From assembly GCA_028095005.1 (NCBI GenBank), contig CM051460.1:14927501-14991500 (forward strand): a stretch of 64,000 bases of DNA. Direction: 5' to 3'. Numbering within the stretch: the stretch's first letter is position 1; the number at the start of each line of letters is the position of its first letter. Of the stretch, positions 12,160 to 22,156 are shown in pieces. A program made the position numbers and the translations under genes. The notes below the pieces were generated by a model, which did no database searches, was not told the DNA's origin, and saw only the letters and a program-made list of their open reading frames with translations. The DNA is from Rhynchospora pubera. Taxonomy: Eukaryota > Streptophyta > Magnoliopsida > Poales > Cyperaceae.

Positions 12160-12800
12160 AATTCATTTCGATAGCAAGTAAAAAAACTTCATCTCTCTTA
12201 TTTTCGGCCCCCCTCCGGTTTCCATTACTACACAAGTCTATGGCCCAAAAGATACTTGTAGTAGTAAAGAACTTAATTATCATGGTCATTTTCTCTTAGT
12301 TGTAAATTGTAAATACTAAATATCACATAATATGTATGATGCCTTGTTTGTTGCTATAATGGCATTAGTTTACTTGGATTGCAACACATGACCAATAACG
12401 ATACGAATTTTGTGACGACAATAAGATTTATAAGGGGGGAGAGAGAGAGATTTAGTATTATTTAACTTGATGATATTGACAATTATGAAAGGTATATCTC
12501 TCGGTAGCCACTAGTGTATTAAAAAAAAAAAGACAATTATGAAAAGGTAGAGTACACATATTTATCTTTTCTGAAATATCTTAATAGAACGGATTAGGAT
12601 AGAGGGATTAATAAGTATAAAGTAAATATTTTATTCTATTTTGTACTTGTAGACTTTATTTCACTCATTTTTTAAATGTGTTTGACATTAATTACATCTT
12701 AATTTATTCACAATATTTATTCTACTCGGTGGGGATTCCTTCACAAACAACCTGACCTTCCAAAGGCCCTCTCTCCTCTTTGATTTATTCACAATATTTT
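12160..12800. other. AT-rich intergenic DNA, nothing recognised
   Basis: Short GA run near 12440. No gene or paired repeat recognised before the copia element starts. Confidence 0.5.
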
Positions 12801-12805
12801 CGAAT

Positions 12806-13076
12806 TGTTGTAAAATAAGGTGGAAGAAAGAAATAATAAACAATATATCAAGAGTAAATAAGACAATATTCTCAATCACAAATTTCAGAATTTTATTCTC
12901 TCATTCCAACTATCCATACAAATGTACAATGCCTCTATTTATAGGCTACAAAATAATATCTCACATAATGATAATAAATATGTAGTGGAGATCATGGATA
13001 TAAATGTGTAGTGGAGATAAATGCTTAGTGGGAATATGAAGATGAACAATCCACATTATTATTTAATTTCATAACA
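12806..13076 (-). repeat. 3' LTR of the copia element
   Basis: 271 bp, TG...CA ends, identical to 18561-18831 except one base. Flanked outside by CGAAT and inside by a purine tract (AAGGGGAAG in sense). Confidence 0.96.
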
Positions 13077-13087
13077 CTTCCCCTTGG
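13077..13087 (-). other. Polypurine tract of the copia element
   Basis: Sense CCAAGGGGAAG directly before the 3' LTR, the expected primer site for plus-strand DNA synthesis. A second purine run (GAGGGGAAGT in sense) lies about 170 bp upstream, just after the pol stop. Confidence 0.75.
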
Positions 13088-13264
13088 ATGTTCATCTTTG
13101 ATTATACACTATTAATATGATACTTCAGGATCAATATTAATATGGTACTTCTGGACCAATTTATCTGCCTCATTAAAAACCTTACCAAGAAAAACCCATT
13201 GGGATAAAAACTTGGATAAGGGAAAAAGAGTGCAGTGTGTATAATACTTCCCCTCATTTTAATA

Positions 13265-16200
13265 TTATTTGACATCCTTTAGTCGATGTAGACCTATCTT
13301 CTTTCTGAGTTGTTCAAAAACACTTGTTGGTAAAGATTTTGTGAATAGGTCGGCCAAATTATTGCATGATTGAATTTTCTGAACATCTATTATACCATCC
13401 TTTTGTAGATCATGTGCCCAGAAGAACTTTGGTGCAATGTGCTTAGTTCTATCTCCTTTGATGTATCCTTCTCTTATTTGTGCTATACATGCTGCATTAT
13501 CTTCATATAACAGAGTAGGATTTTCTTTGATATTTTCAAGTCCACATTCTTCTTGAATATTTTGGATAATTGACCTTAATGAAACACATTCCCGACTTGC
13601 TTCATATAAAGCAATGATTTCAGCATGATTTGATGATGTGGCAGTTAGAGTTTGCTTTATAGACCGCCATGAAATTGCAGCTCCACAATAAGTAAATACA
13701 TATCCTGACTGAGATCGCGCCTTATGCAGGTCTGACAAATAACCTGCATCTGCATAACCAACTAGATTGAATTTTGAATTCTTTTGATAGTATAGTCCCA
13801 TATTACGAGTTCTGCAAAGATAACGAAAAACACCTTTAATTCCATTCCAATGTCTTCGGGTTGGTTTGGAACTATATCTTGACAATAAATTTACAGCAAA
13901 TGCAATATCAGGTCTTGTATTATTTGCAAGATATAATAACGCGTCAATTGCGCTTAAGTATGGTACTTCAGGACCAAGTACTTTTTCATCATTTTCTTGG
14001 GGACGAAAAGGATCATTTTCTACATTTAATGATCGTACAACCATTGGTGTTCTCAAAGGATGAGCTTTATCCATATTGAATCGTTTTAGTATTTTTTCTG
14101 TATAATTTGATTGATGGATAAATATTCCATTCTTTAGGTGCTCGATCTGCAGGCCGAGACAAAATTTAGTTATTCCAAGATCTTTCATTTCAAAATCTCT
14201 TTTTAACAATTTTGCAGTATTTTCGATCTCTTCAGGAGATCCAATAATATTTAAATCATCAACATAAACTGCAACTATTGCAAAACCTAAATTTGATTTT
14301 TTAATAAAAACACATGGACTAACTACATTATTTTTATATCCTTCTTTTAAAAGATACTCACTAAGTCGATTGTACCACATTCGACCTGATTGTTTTAGTC
14401 CATATAAAGATCTTTTCAATTTTATGGAGTACATTTCTTTAGGTTTTGATCTATATGCTTCTGGCATTTTTAATCCTTCAGGGATTTTCATATATATGTC
14501 ACTATCAAGTGAACCATATAAATATGCTGTGACAACATCCATAAGTTGCATTTTTAGATTTTCTGTGACTGTGAGACCTATTAAAAATCTGAGAGTTATC
14601 GCATCCACTACAGGTGAATACGTTTCTTCATAATCTACTCCATATATTTGTGTAAATCCTTGTGCCACTAATCTTGCTTTGTATCTCACAATTTCATTTT
14701 TCTCATTTCTTTTGATGGCAAATACCCATTTGTAACCTACAGGGTTAACATTTTTGGGTGTTTGGACTACTGGTCCAAATACTTGTCGTTTGTCAAGTGA
14801 ATTTAATTCATCTTGTATGGCATCTTTTCATTTAGGCCAATCATTTCTGTGCCTACATTCTTCTATGGTTTTTGGCACATTATTCTCTTCGCTTATAACA
14901 TCACTAGCTATAGCGAATGCAAATATTTCATCCACATGAGTTTCATTTCTATTTAATATTGTACCAGTTTTTACATAATTTATAGAAATCTCATAATCAT
15001 TTGGTACTTCAGTTTCTTCTGGAATTTCATCAACTTCTTCTGGAGTTTTAGTTTCTTCTGGAACTTTATTAATCTCTTCTGGAGATTTAGTTTCTTCTGG
15101 AACCTTATAAACCTCTTCTAGGATTTTACCAACTGCTTTATTCTGTTCTTTTCTTTTACGTGGATTTACATCCTTAGAACCAATTGGTCTTCCACGTTTC
15201 CTACGCTCATGAGATTCATTTGATATTTTTGTAATATCTATTTGAGCAGGTGCATTTATAGCTGGAACATGTGATTTAGTGACTCTATTTATATCTGTGA
15301 ATGCGTCAGGCAATTCATTTGCAATTCTTTGTAAATTTATAATCTTTTGAACTTCATGTTCACATTGACCACTTCGGGGGTCAAGATAAGATAATGATGA
15401 ATTCCATGTCACTTGTTTATCCAGCTTTTGTTTTCTTCCCCTAAATTTGGGAATATTGATTCATCAAAGTGACAATCAGCAAATCTTGCTGTAAAAACAT
15501 CTCCCGTTAATGGTTCTAAATATTTAACAATAGAAGGAGAGTTAAAACCAATATAAATACCCAATCTTCTTTGAGGTCCCATTTTTGTGCGTTGTGGAGG
15601 AGAAATTGGAACATATATTGCACAACCAAAAACTTTTAAATGGGACAAATTTGGTTCTCTTCCGGAGACCAATTGTAACGGGGAATACTTATGATCAGTT
15701 GTTGGCCTTAATCTAATTAGTGCAGCAGCATGTAATATGGCATGTCATCATGCAGAAGATGGTAAACTAGATTTCATAAGTAATGGTCTAGCTATTAACT
15801 GTAGCCTTTTAATAAACGATTCTGCTAGACCGTTTTGTGTATGAACATGTGCCACTGAATGTTCTACAGTAATCCCAATAGACATGCAATAATCATTAAA
15901 AGTTTGGGATGTAAATTCTCCTGCATTATCAAGTCGGATTCTTTTAATTTGATAATCCGGAAAGTTGGCTCTCAATTGGATAATTTGTGCTAATAATCTA
16001 GCAAATGCAACATTTCTTGTTGCCAATAAACACACATGTGACCAACGAGTTGATGCATCAATTAAAATCATAAAATATTTAAATGGTCCACATGGCGGTG
16101 TTATAGGTCCGCATATATCTCCTTGAATTCGTTTTAAAAATGATGGAGCTTCAGGTCCAACTTTATTTGGAGATGGCCTAGTAATTAGTTTTCCAAGAGA

Positions 16201-17209
16201 GCATGCTTGGCATGTCAATTTCTTTTGATAATAGGATCTTCAGGTCCTTTAGGGAATGCCCATTTGCACTTTCTATTATTCTCCTCATCATTATATTTCC
16301 TGGATGACCCAATCTATCATACCATAATATAAATAATTTTGGATCAACTAACTTCCGGTTAGTGACCATATTTGATTCTATTGCACTTATATAAGTACCA
16401 TATAATCCATTAGACAATGCTTGTAATTTTTCCATAATCCTTTTCTGGCCATTTATAATAGGGGATATGCTATGGTGCATCGCGATGTATTGAGGCTTTT
16501 GTACATCGCGATCATTATCCGTCAACCGTTTTATAAATAGACAAATCTAATTAAACCAATCCAATCTACATATTGAAATCTCATTACAAACCAAATTTTA
16601 TATTTTTTGAAATTTTTTTACTATTTTTTTCGATTTTTCTAAAACTTTCCTTTTTTGGAAACCAATTAATAATAAAGAAATTCTAAAAATGGCAGGTTTT
16701 AAAAAAATCGAAAAAAATAGTAAAAAAATTCCAAAAAATATAAAATTTGGTTTGTAATGAGATTTCAATATATAGATTGCATTTGTTTAATTAGATTTTC
16801 AATTTGTAAAACTATCGACAAATATGATCGCGATGTACAAAAGTCTTAATACATTGCGATGCACCATAGCATTTCTCTTTATAATAGATACGATATGAAG
16901 ATATTCGCAATTTCTTTCATTCATAGTTTCAATATGATAACCATTCTTTCGAATATCTTTAAAACTTAGTAGATTTCTTCTGGATCTACTCGAAAATAAT
17001 GCATCATCTATTATTAGTTTTGTTCCTTCAGGTAACAAAATACAAGCAATTCCGGAGCCTTTAACAATATTGCTTGAGCCAGATATAGTTTGAATATTAG
17101 TCATACCGGAATGCAATTGAAAAAAGTATTTCTTACTTTTAAATATTGTATTTGTAGTTCCGCTATCAACCAAACATGGATCATCTTTAATTAATATTGC
17201 GTCGGTCAT
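13265..17209 (-). pseudogene. Copia pol polyprotein (PR-INT-RT-RNaseH), disrupted
   Basis: Sense begins at ATG 17209 with the protease active-site region CLVDSGTTNT. Then come the integrase zinc region (RLGHPG), the integrase core (QGDICGP, RLDNAGEF), the reverse transcriptase (YVDD at about 14255-14266) and RNase H, ending LHRLKDVK with a stop at 13265. Lesions, in sense order: a 416-bp MITE plus duplicated target at 16452-16877; one extra base near 16218; two adjacent TGA codons at 15745-15750; one missing base near 15412; TGA at 14828-14830 where a Trp is usual. From 14827 to the end, RT and RNase H are open. A linker at about 15000-15130 repeats a PEE motif six times. No gag-like sequence precedes the protease. 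Confidence 0.92.
16452..16887. mobile_element. Mutator-type MITE inside the copia pol gene
   Basis: Element 16462-16877 (416 bp) between perfect 10-bp direct repeats TTTATAATAG (16452-16461 and 16878-16887). Tips: left GGGATATGCTATGGTGCATC, reversed right GAGAAATGCTATGGTGCATC. The inverted repeats run on for about 45 bp, through a CATCGCGATGTA block and a second ACATCGCGAT block. The interior is close to a palindrome. Removing the element and one target copy rejoins the pol frame without loss, because 426 is a multiple of three. Target size and G-rich tips suggest Mutator. Confidence 0.85.
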
Positions 17210-17329
17210 TTTCCCTTGAAATAAAAAGAAAAGTAAAAATAAATTTACTTTTATTTATTAACATATTCATAATATAAAAATTAAACATAAATTAAAAATT
17301 CCTACAATGAAAACTTGAAAACATTATTT

Positions 17330-18348
17330 AGATGTACTGCTGGTACGCTATAAATATTTTGTTATACCACATATGTCATAAACATCTTCAAGATGTTTTT
17401 CTTTGAACGTACTGCTGGTACATTTTTCTTTTGTTATCAATATCTTGTTATAATGAGTTTTTTTATTTTGATAGTCATATTTTTCCTTGAAAGACTCTTC
17501 AAGAGTACTAACATGATTTCATCATAACTTCAGGTTATTACTTTAATAACTTCAGGTTATTAATATCATAACTTCATTTTATTACTTTAATAACTTCCGG
17601 TTATTAGTATCATAACTTCAGGTTATGATAAATAAAATAGAGATAAGTAAATAAATAAATAAAATGAACAAATAAAGAGAGAAATAAAAATAATAATAAT
17701 TTAGCGTTATAACTTCAAATTTTATTTTACTTAATAACTTCTGGTTATTAAATCTATTTGACTGCGCTATTTAAATTAATTAATTGAAATAACTTCATGT
17801 TATTTTTCATTCAATGACCAATAATAATTGCTAATATATTTTAAATTGGGAATAACTTCATGTTATTTTTCATCCAATATCCTATAATAACTTCTGATTA
17901 TTTAAGGAATAGAACTTCTGGTTCTTTGATATAAATTTCAACTTTGAATAATAACTTCGAGTTATTTATTTAATGATATTCAATGATATTTCATAACTTC
18001 TGGTTATATTAAATTTCAAATAGAACTTCACGTTCTAAGCAAAATAAAAAAAATTAAGAACTTCAAGTTCTAAATAAATTACTACAAGTATCAAGAACTT
18101 CAGGTTCTAAATAATTTTAAATGAAATATAAACTTCAGGTTTTAAACAAAAATAAAATCAAGTATTAAGAACTTCGGGTTCTAAACAAATTATTTATGAT
18201 TAAGAACTTCAGGTTCTAAATAACTTTAAATCGAAATATGAACTTCAGGTTCTTCACGCAATAAGAACTTCGGGTTCTTGATAAACTTTCAAGTTTGAAT
18301 AATTCCTTCAAGTTATTATTTTTATCATCATTCACTTCAGGGAATGTT
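17330..18348 (-). repeat. Array of short palindromes with a constant loop in the copia leader
   Basis: More than 20 units of the form arm - TTCNN - inverted arm (plus strand), about 30-40 bp apart. Examples: ATCATAAC-TTCAG-GTTATGAT (17609-17629), TTAATAAC-TTCAG-GTTATTAA (17543-17563), TAGAAC-TTCAC-GTTCTA (about 18021), AAGAAC-TTCGG-GTTCTT (about 18263), AAACATC-TTCAA-GATGTTT (about 17381). The AAC/GTT core is common, but outer arm bases change together so pairing is kept. The loop is always five bases starting TTC, which is NNGAA in element sense. The array fills the space where gag would be expected. Function unknown. Confidence 0.85.
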
Positions 18349-18540
18349 TCTCATAAATTTTAAACAAAAAAAATATAGCAATCAAAAAATTCGAATAAAA
18401 TTGAAATTAATAAATTATATGATATCAATCATACTTTTTACTTACCTTCAAATTTCTTTGAGCAATTTATTTTTACTTACCTAGAAACTTTGCAACTTCT
18501 TCGTAGCAATTTGTGCTAACAACTTTGTAATTCCTTTCGA

Positions 18541-18560
18541 GCAAATTCGTGCTGATAACG
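18541..18560 (-). other. Primer binding site region of the copia element
   Basis: Directly inside the 5' LTR the sense reads CGTTATCAGCACGAATTTGC. TATCAG and its position match the usual copia site for the initiator Met tRNA (TGGTATCAGAGC), but the match is partial, so the primer is uncertain. Confidence 0.55.
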
Positions 18561-18831
18561 TGTTGTAAAATAAGGTGGAAGAAAGAAATAATAAACAATA
18601 TATCAAGAGTAAATAAGACAATATTCTCAATCACAAATTTCAGAATTTTATTCTCTCATTCCAACTATCCATACAAATGTACAATGCCTCTATTTATAGG
18701 CTACAAAATAATATCTCACATAATGATAATAAATATGTAGCGGAGATCATGGATATAAATGTGTAGTGGAGATAAATGCTTAGTGGGAATATGAAGATGA
18801 ACAATCCACATTATTATTTAATTTCATAACA
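18561..18831 (-). repeat. 5' LTR of the copia element
   Basis: 271 bp, begins TGTTGTAAAATAAGG and ends TTTCATAACA on the plus strand. One base differs from the other LTR. The sense strand has TATAAATAGAGG (plus 18690-18701), a likely TATA box. Confidence 0.96.
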
Positions 18832-18836
18832 CGAAT

Positions 18837-20251
18837 TTAATTTTTCTTCCAAAACTGTGAACATGTGCATTGAAAATTTCCACTTTCTCCTTGCTATATT
18901 GACAAGGAGACATCTACAATGAATGCATTTATGGAGCGATTATCTTTACTTTTAGAACAAAAGAAAACTCGAGATAACTTTATTTCCTTTTTTAGCCATA
19001 GAAATACCTTTCTCTAATTTTGCGATATGAGATGAGGTGACCAACCATCGGAGAACAGTAATAATGTACAGCCTTTATTAATGTGATGAGTTTTGCTGTG
19101 AAGTCTAATTTGGTTGACTGTTTAGGCAGACTTGTGGGTGACAAGTAAGATGTTGATGAATTGGATGTTGATGTGTTCTCAATTGCTTTGGAGCTTAGGT
19201 ACCGGGATGTGGTACAGTGATAAGTAGGAACAGGACGAGAGAACTGCAAATGCTACTGTTTCTCTGAATGAAACGGGTCCTTCAGATGTTTTATTTATAA
19301 AAAAGAAAAAAGAAAAAACAATTGTGCAAAGTTGAAACTGCTAAGCAGGCCATCCATGCTGGTACGTTTGGTTTGGGCTTCAAATAAAGAATAAGCATTA
19401 TTTGAACAAGCCCTTATTCGTCCCCCTGTTCTAAGAAAATGGTGGAACAAGAATAAGGAGTCGAATAAGTATTTATCCATTAATCGTTTGGTTACGAATA
19501 AGCATTTATTTGAATAAACTGTCATGCTGTAATGGAGATGTCCACATGGGAGCCAGGAATTATAATAGAAATCAGTTGTTAATAGCGGAATATTGGAGAA
19601 AAGTATAATTTTGTGCAGCATGTAAAAATCAGCCCGTCGAGATTAGATCGGACGGTTCAGATCGAACGTCTGAAAGTCTGCAGAGGATATTGGTCCGGTG
19701 TCAAGGCATCATTCATTAAAAAGAAGTTGATTAGAAATCAGAAGTTGGCTGTCAGGTTTGGTAAGGAAAATTGTATGAAACTTTCTTTTTGAGTTTTCTC
19801 CTTTAACCTGCTTCATTTTATGCGATTGGAAAATTATCTAACCAGTTACAGTTAACACCATTCTCAATGAGCAGTTTGGTGTTCTTATGGCTGGTACCAG
19901 TTAAGTACCTGCTTTGGACTGGTACTATGTGTCCCTTTAGGCAAATCACAAGACTACCGCTTAAAGTTTTGAAATATGTTTATTTCATAGTTTCAGGGAT
20001 ATATAAAACAAATTTTCAGTTTGTAAGATGAAAATTACATTATTTCCATGCGTTGTATATTCACGCTTAGATCCTTTAAGCTAGCTACGAATATGACTTG
20101 ATGGAGAATTAGTTAACCTCTAGTGTGTAAATTGTGCACAGTGCAAACTAGCTACTTTTCTTTTCTAAGTTGATTCTCATATCTTAGCAGACAATCTTTT
20201 TGCCAGAACGGTAATCATGTCATTAATGGCATCCAATCAAATTAAAAAGGT
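18837..20251. other. Intergenic DNA with MITE-like fragments
   Basis: At 19363-19540 there are two ACGTTTGGTT/TCGTTTGGTT words near GAATAAGCATT blocks, recalling the small MITEs at 30468, 43949 and 52109, but the ends do not pair cleanly. At 19625-19710 there is a partial copy of the GATTGATAGGYCCG-family repeat (TTAGATCGGACGGTTCAGATC). No gene seen. Confidence 0.4.
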
Positions 20252-21911
20252 TATGAAAAACGGTGCTGATAAGTGCAATCAGACATTCAAACAATCAAAC
20301 AATCATATATCTAAAATAGAAAGGTCCCTATTCCAAAAATGATAGACGCTCCCCATCCAACGAATTTTCTTCTCTGCCATGCTTCTTACGCACGCCCCCT
20401 CCCCTTCCATCCCCTCCATTCACCTCTCCTTCTGTCTTGCATCACGAACGCCTCTCCCTCATCCACGCATCTCGTGTCACCTGCGCACATCTCGCGTCAC
20501 GAAGGCCTCTCCCTCGCGCTTCACCCGCCTTTCCTCTCCCTCTCATCCGAATCCTCTCCCCTCCCTCCCTGCCAAATACGGAAACCGCGTCTCCCTTCCA
20601 CCTCACCCGCGTTTTCCTTCTCCCTCACCCCGCTTCACCCCTCTATTCCGTCTCTCCTCTCTCTCACCGCACGCCGTCGCGTAGCCCTGCCGTCGCCGGC
20701 GCGCAGCCCTGCCGTCGCTGTCGCGCAGTCCAGTCCAGCCCAGCCCTACCGTCGCTGTCACTCAGCCCTGCCGTCGCCGTCACTCAGCCCTGCCGTTATC
20801 AGAATAAAAAATTAGATATTATTTACTCCTTCACTTGTATTAAATACTTCCTTACTACTAATTATTTACTCCCTTATAGTTATTTAGTTACTCCCAAACA
20901 ACAGTAGAATCAGTTCTGAATGTTATTTACTCCCTCATACATATTAGATACTCCTTTTATTCTAGTTATTTACTCCCTTATAGCTATTTAGTTACTCCCA
21001 AACAACAACAGAATCATATATGAATATTATTTACTCCCTTACTTGTATTAAAAACTCATTTACTACTACTTATTTACTCCCTTATAGTTATTTAGTTACT
21101 CCCAAACAACAGTAGAATCAGTTCTGAATGTTATTTACTCCCTCATACATATTAGATACTCTTTTTATACTAGTTATTTACTCCCTTATTGCTATTTAGT
21201 TACTCTAAAACAACAGCAGAATCAGATATGAATATTATTTACTCTGTTGTATATATTATTTACTCCCTTATATTGATCAATTTCTCCCTTATAGTAATTT
21301 AGTTACTCCCAAAAAACAGCAGAATCAGGTTATGAATGTTATTTACTCTCTTATATATATTAGATACTCCCTTATACTGATTAATATCATCCCTTATAGT
21401 AATTTAGTTACTTCCAAGTTATAACAGAACTTGATCGGAACCTCATTTCTCTTCTTATCCTTCTCGATTTCTACTTCTTTCTTCCTCAACCAGATCTGAT
21501 TGGTATATGGGAGGAAGCAGTGAGGGGAGGCGGAGATGGAGGTGGGGCGGAGGAGAAGAGAGGTGGAGGTGAGGCGGAGGAGACGAGAGGTGGAGGAGAA
21601 GAGAGACGGAGGTGAGGCGGAGGCGGATGCGAGGCGGCGGAGAGGTGAGGCGAAGCACCGCGTGAGAAGAGGGAGAGGTGAGGGGAGGAGAAGGGCGTGA
21701 GTTGAGAGAGAAAGCTTGATCGAGATCTATGGAGATTTTCTGGAGAGAGAGAAAGAAAGAGAGGTTTAATTTCTGATCTAGTTTTGAAATAATAAAAAGG
21801 AGGCGTGCCAATCACGTGATTTGAGCTCACGTGACAAAAACAGAAGGAGATATTGGGTGATTGTTTGATTGTCTAGAGTCCTGATTATAGGAAGCAATTC
21901 CCTATGAAAAA
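20252..21911. mobile_element. Mutator-like element of 1.64 kb with GC-rich cargo and tandem repeats
   Basis: Element 20261-21902 between 9-bp direct repeats TATGAAAAA (20252-20260, 21903-21911). Subterminal inverted repeats are clear: left AATCAGACATTCAAACAATC then AAACAATCA, reversed right AATCAGGACTCTAGACAATC then AAACAATCA. Inside, a GC-rich block at 20345-20800 (Ser/Pro/Ala-rich frames, repeats of GCCCTGCCGTCGC), a tandem array, and a second GC-rich block at 21490-21770 rich in GGAGGTGAGGCGG. The two blocks are far GC-richer than the surroundings, as in Pack-MULEs that carry gene fragments. No transposase. Its right end lies about 250 bp before the RRP36 start codon. Confidence 0.72.
20815..21430. 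repeat. Tandem repeat array, about 100-110-bp units alternating in two types
   Basis: About six units containing TTATTTACTCCCTTATAG, TATTTAGTTACTCCCAAA and CAACAGNAGAATCA. Alternate units are more alike than neighbours, giving a higher-order period of about 210 bp (for example the TCAGTTCTGAATGTTATTTA junction at about 20910 and 21119). The array lies wholly inside the Mutator-like element. Confidence 0.85.
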
Positions 21912-22156
21912 GGAATTAATATATCAATATCAACATTTTGAAAAGAAGATAGTATTGGGTCAAAAGAAGAAGGCCTAGCTATCCAAAAACCCACTCACAA
22001 TCAAAATTCACAAAAATAGAACTTGGGCTTTTAGCTGTTTTCAGAATCAAGTTCATAAAAATTCTCCAGCCCAGATCCGCTTCTGAAGTCTGAACCCCTT
22101 TTCTTTTCTTTTCTCCTCCAAAACCAAAACCCTCCGCAGTGCTCTCCACCAAAGAC

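Larger units (their letters stand above)
12801..18836 (-). mobile_element. Complete Ty1-copia LTR retrotransposon with near-identical LTRs
   Basis: Spans 12806-18831 inside a 5-bp target duplication CGAAT (12801-12805 and 18832-18836). Two 271-bp LTRs begin TGTTG and end TAACA. Element sense is the minus strand, so the right LTR is the 5' LTR. Order in sense: LTR, primer binding site, a leader of about 1.3 kb full of palindromes, a pol frame with PR-INT-RT-RNaseH order (copia type), polypurine tract, LTR. I cannot find a gag frame or a CCHC knuckle. The LTRs differ at one base (T at 12986, C at 18741), which implies a young insertion, yet pol carries several inactivating lesions and a MITE. 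Confidence 0.95.

Noticed and set aside
17330..18348. Possible CRISPR array
   Set aside because: Regular spacing invites the idea, but the units are short variable palindromes inside a plant retrotransposon, with no constant direct repeat and no cas genes.
20339..20815. Long plus-strand frames of 100-158 codons rich in Ser/Pro/Ala
   Set aside because: Three overlapping frames are open at once because the DNA is GC-rich and repetitive. The block lies inside a Mutator-like element and shows no domain.
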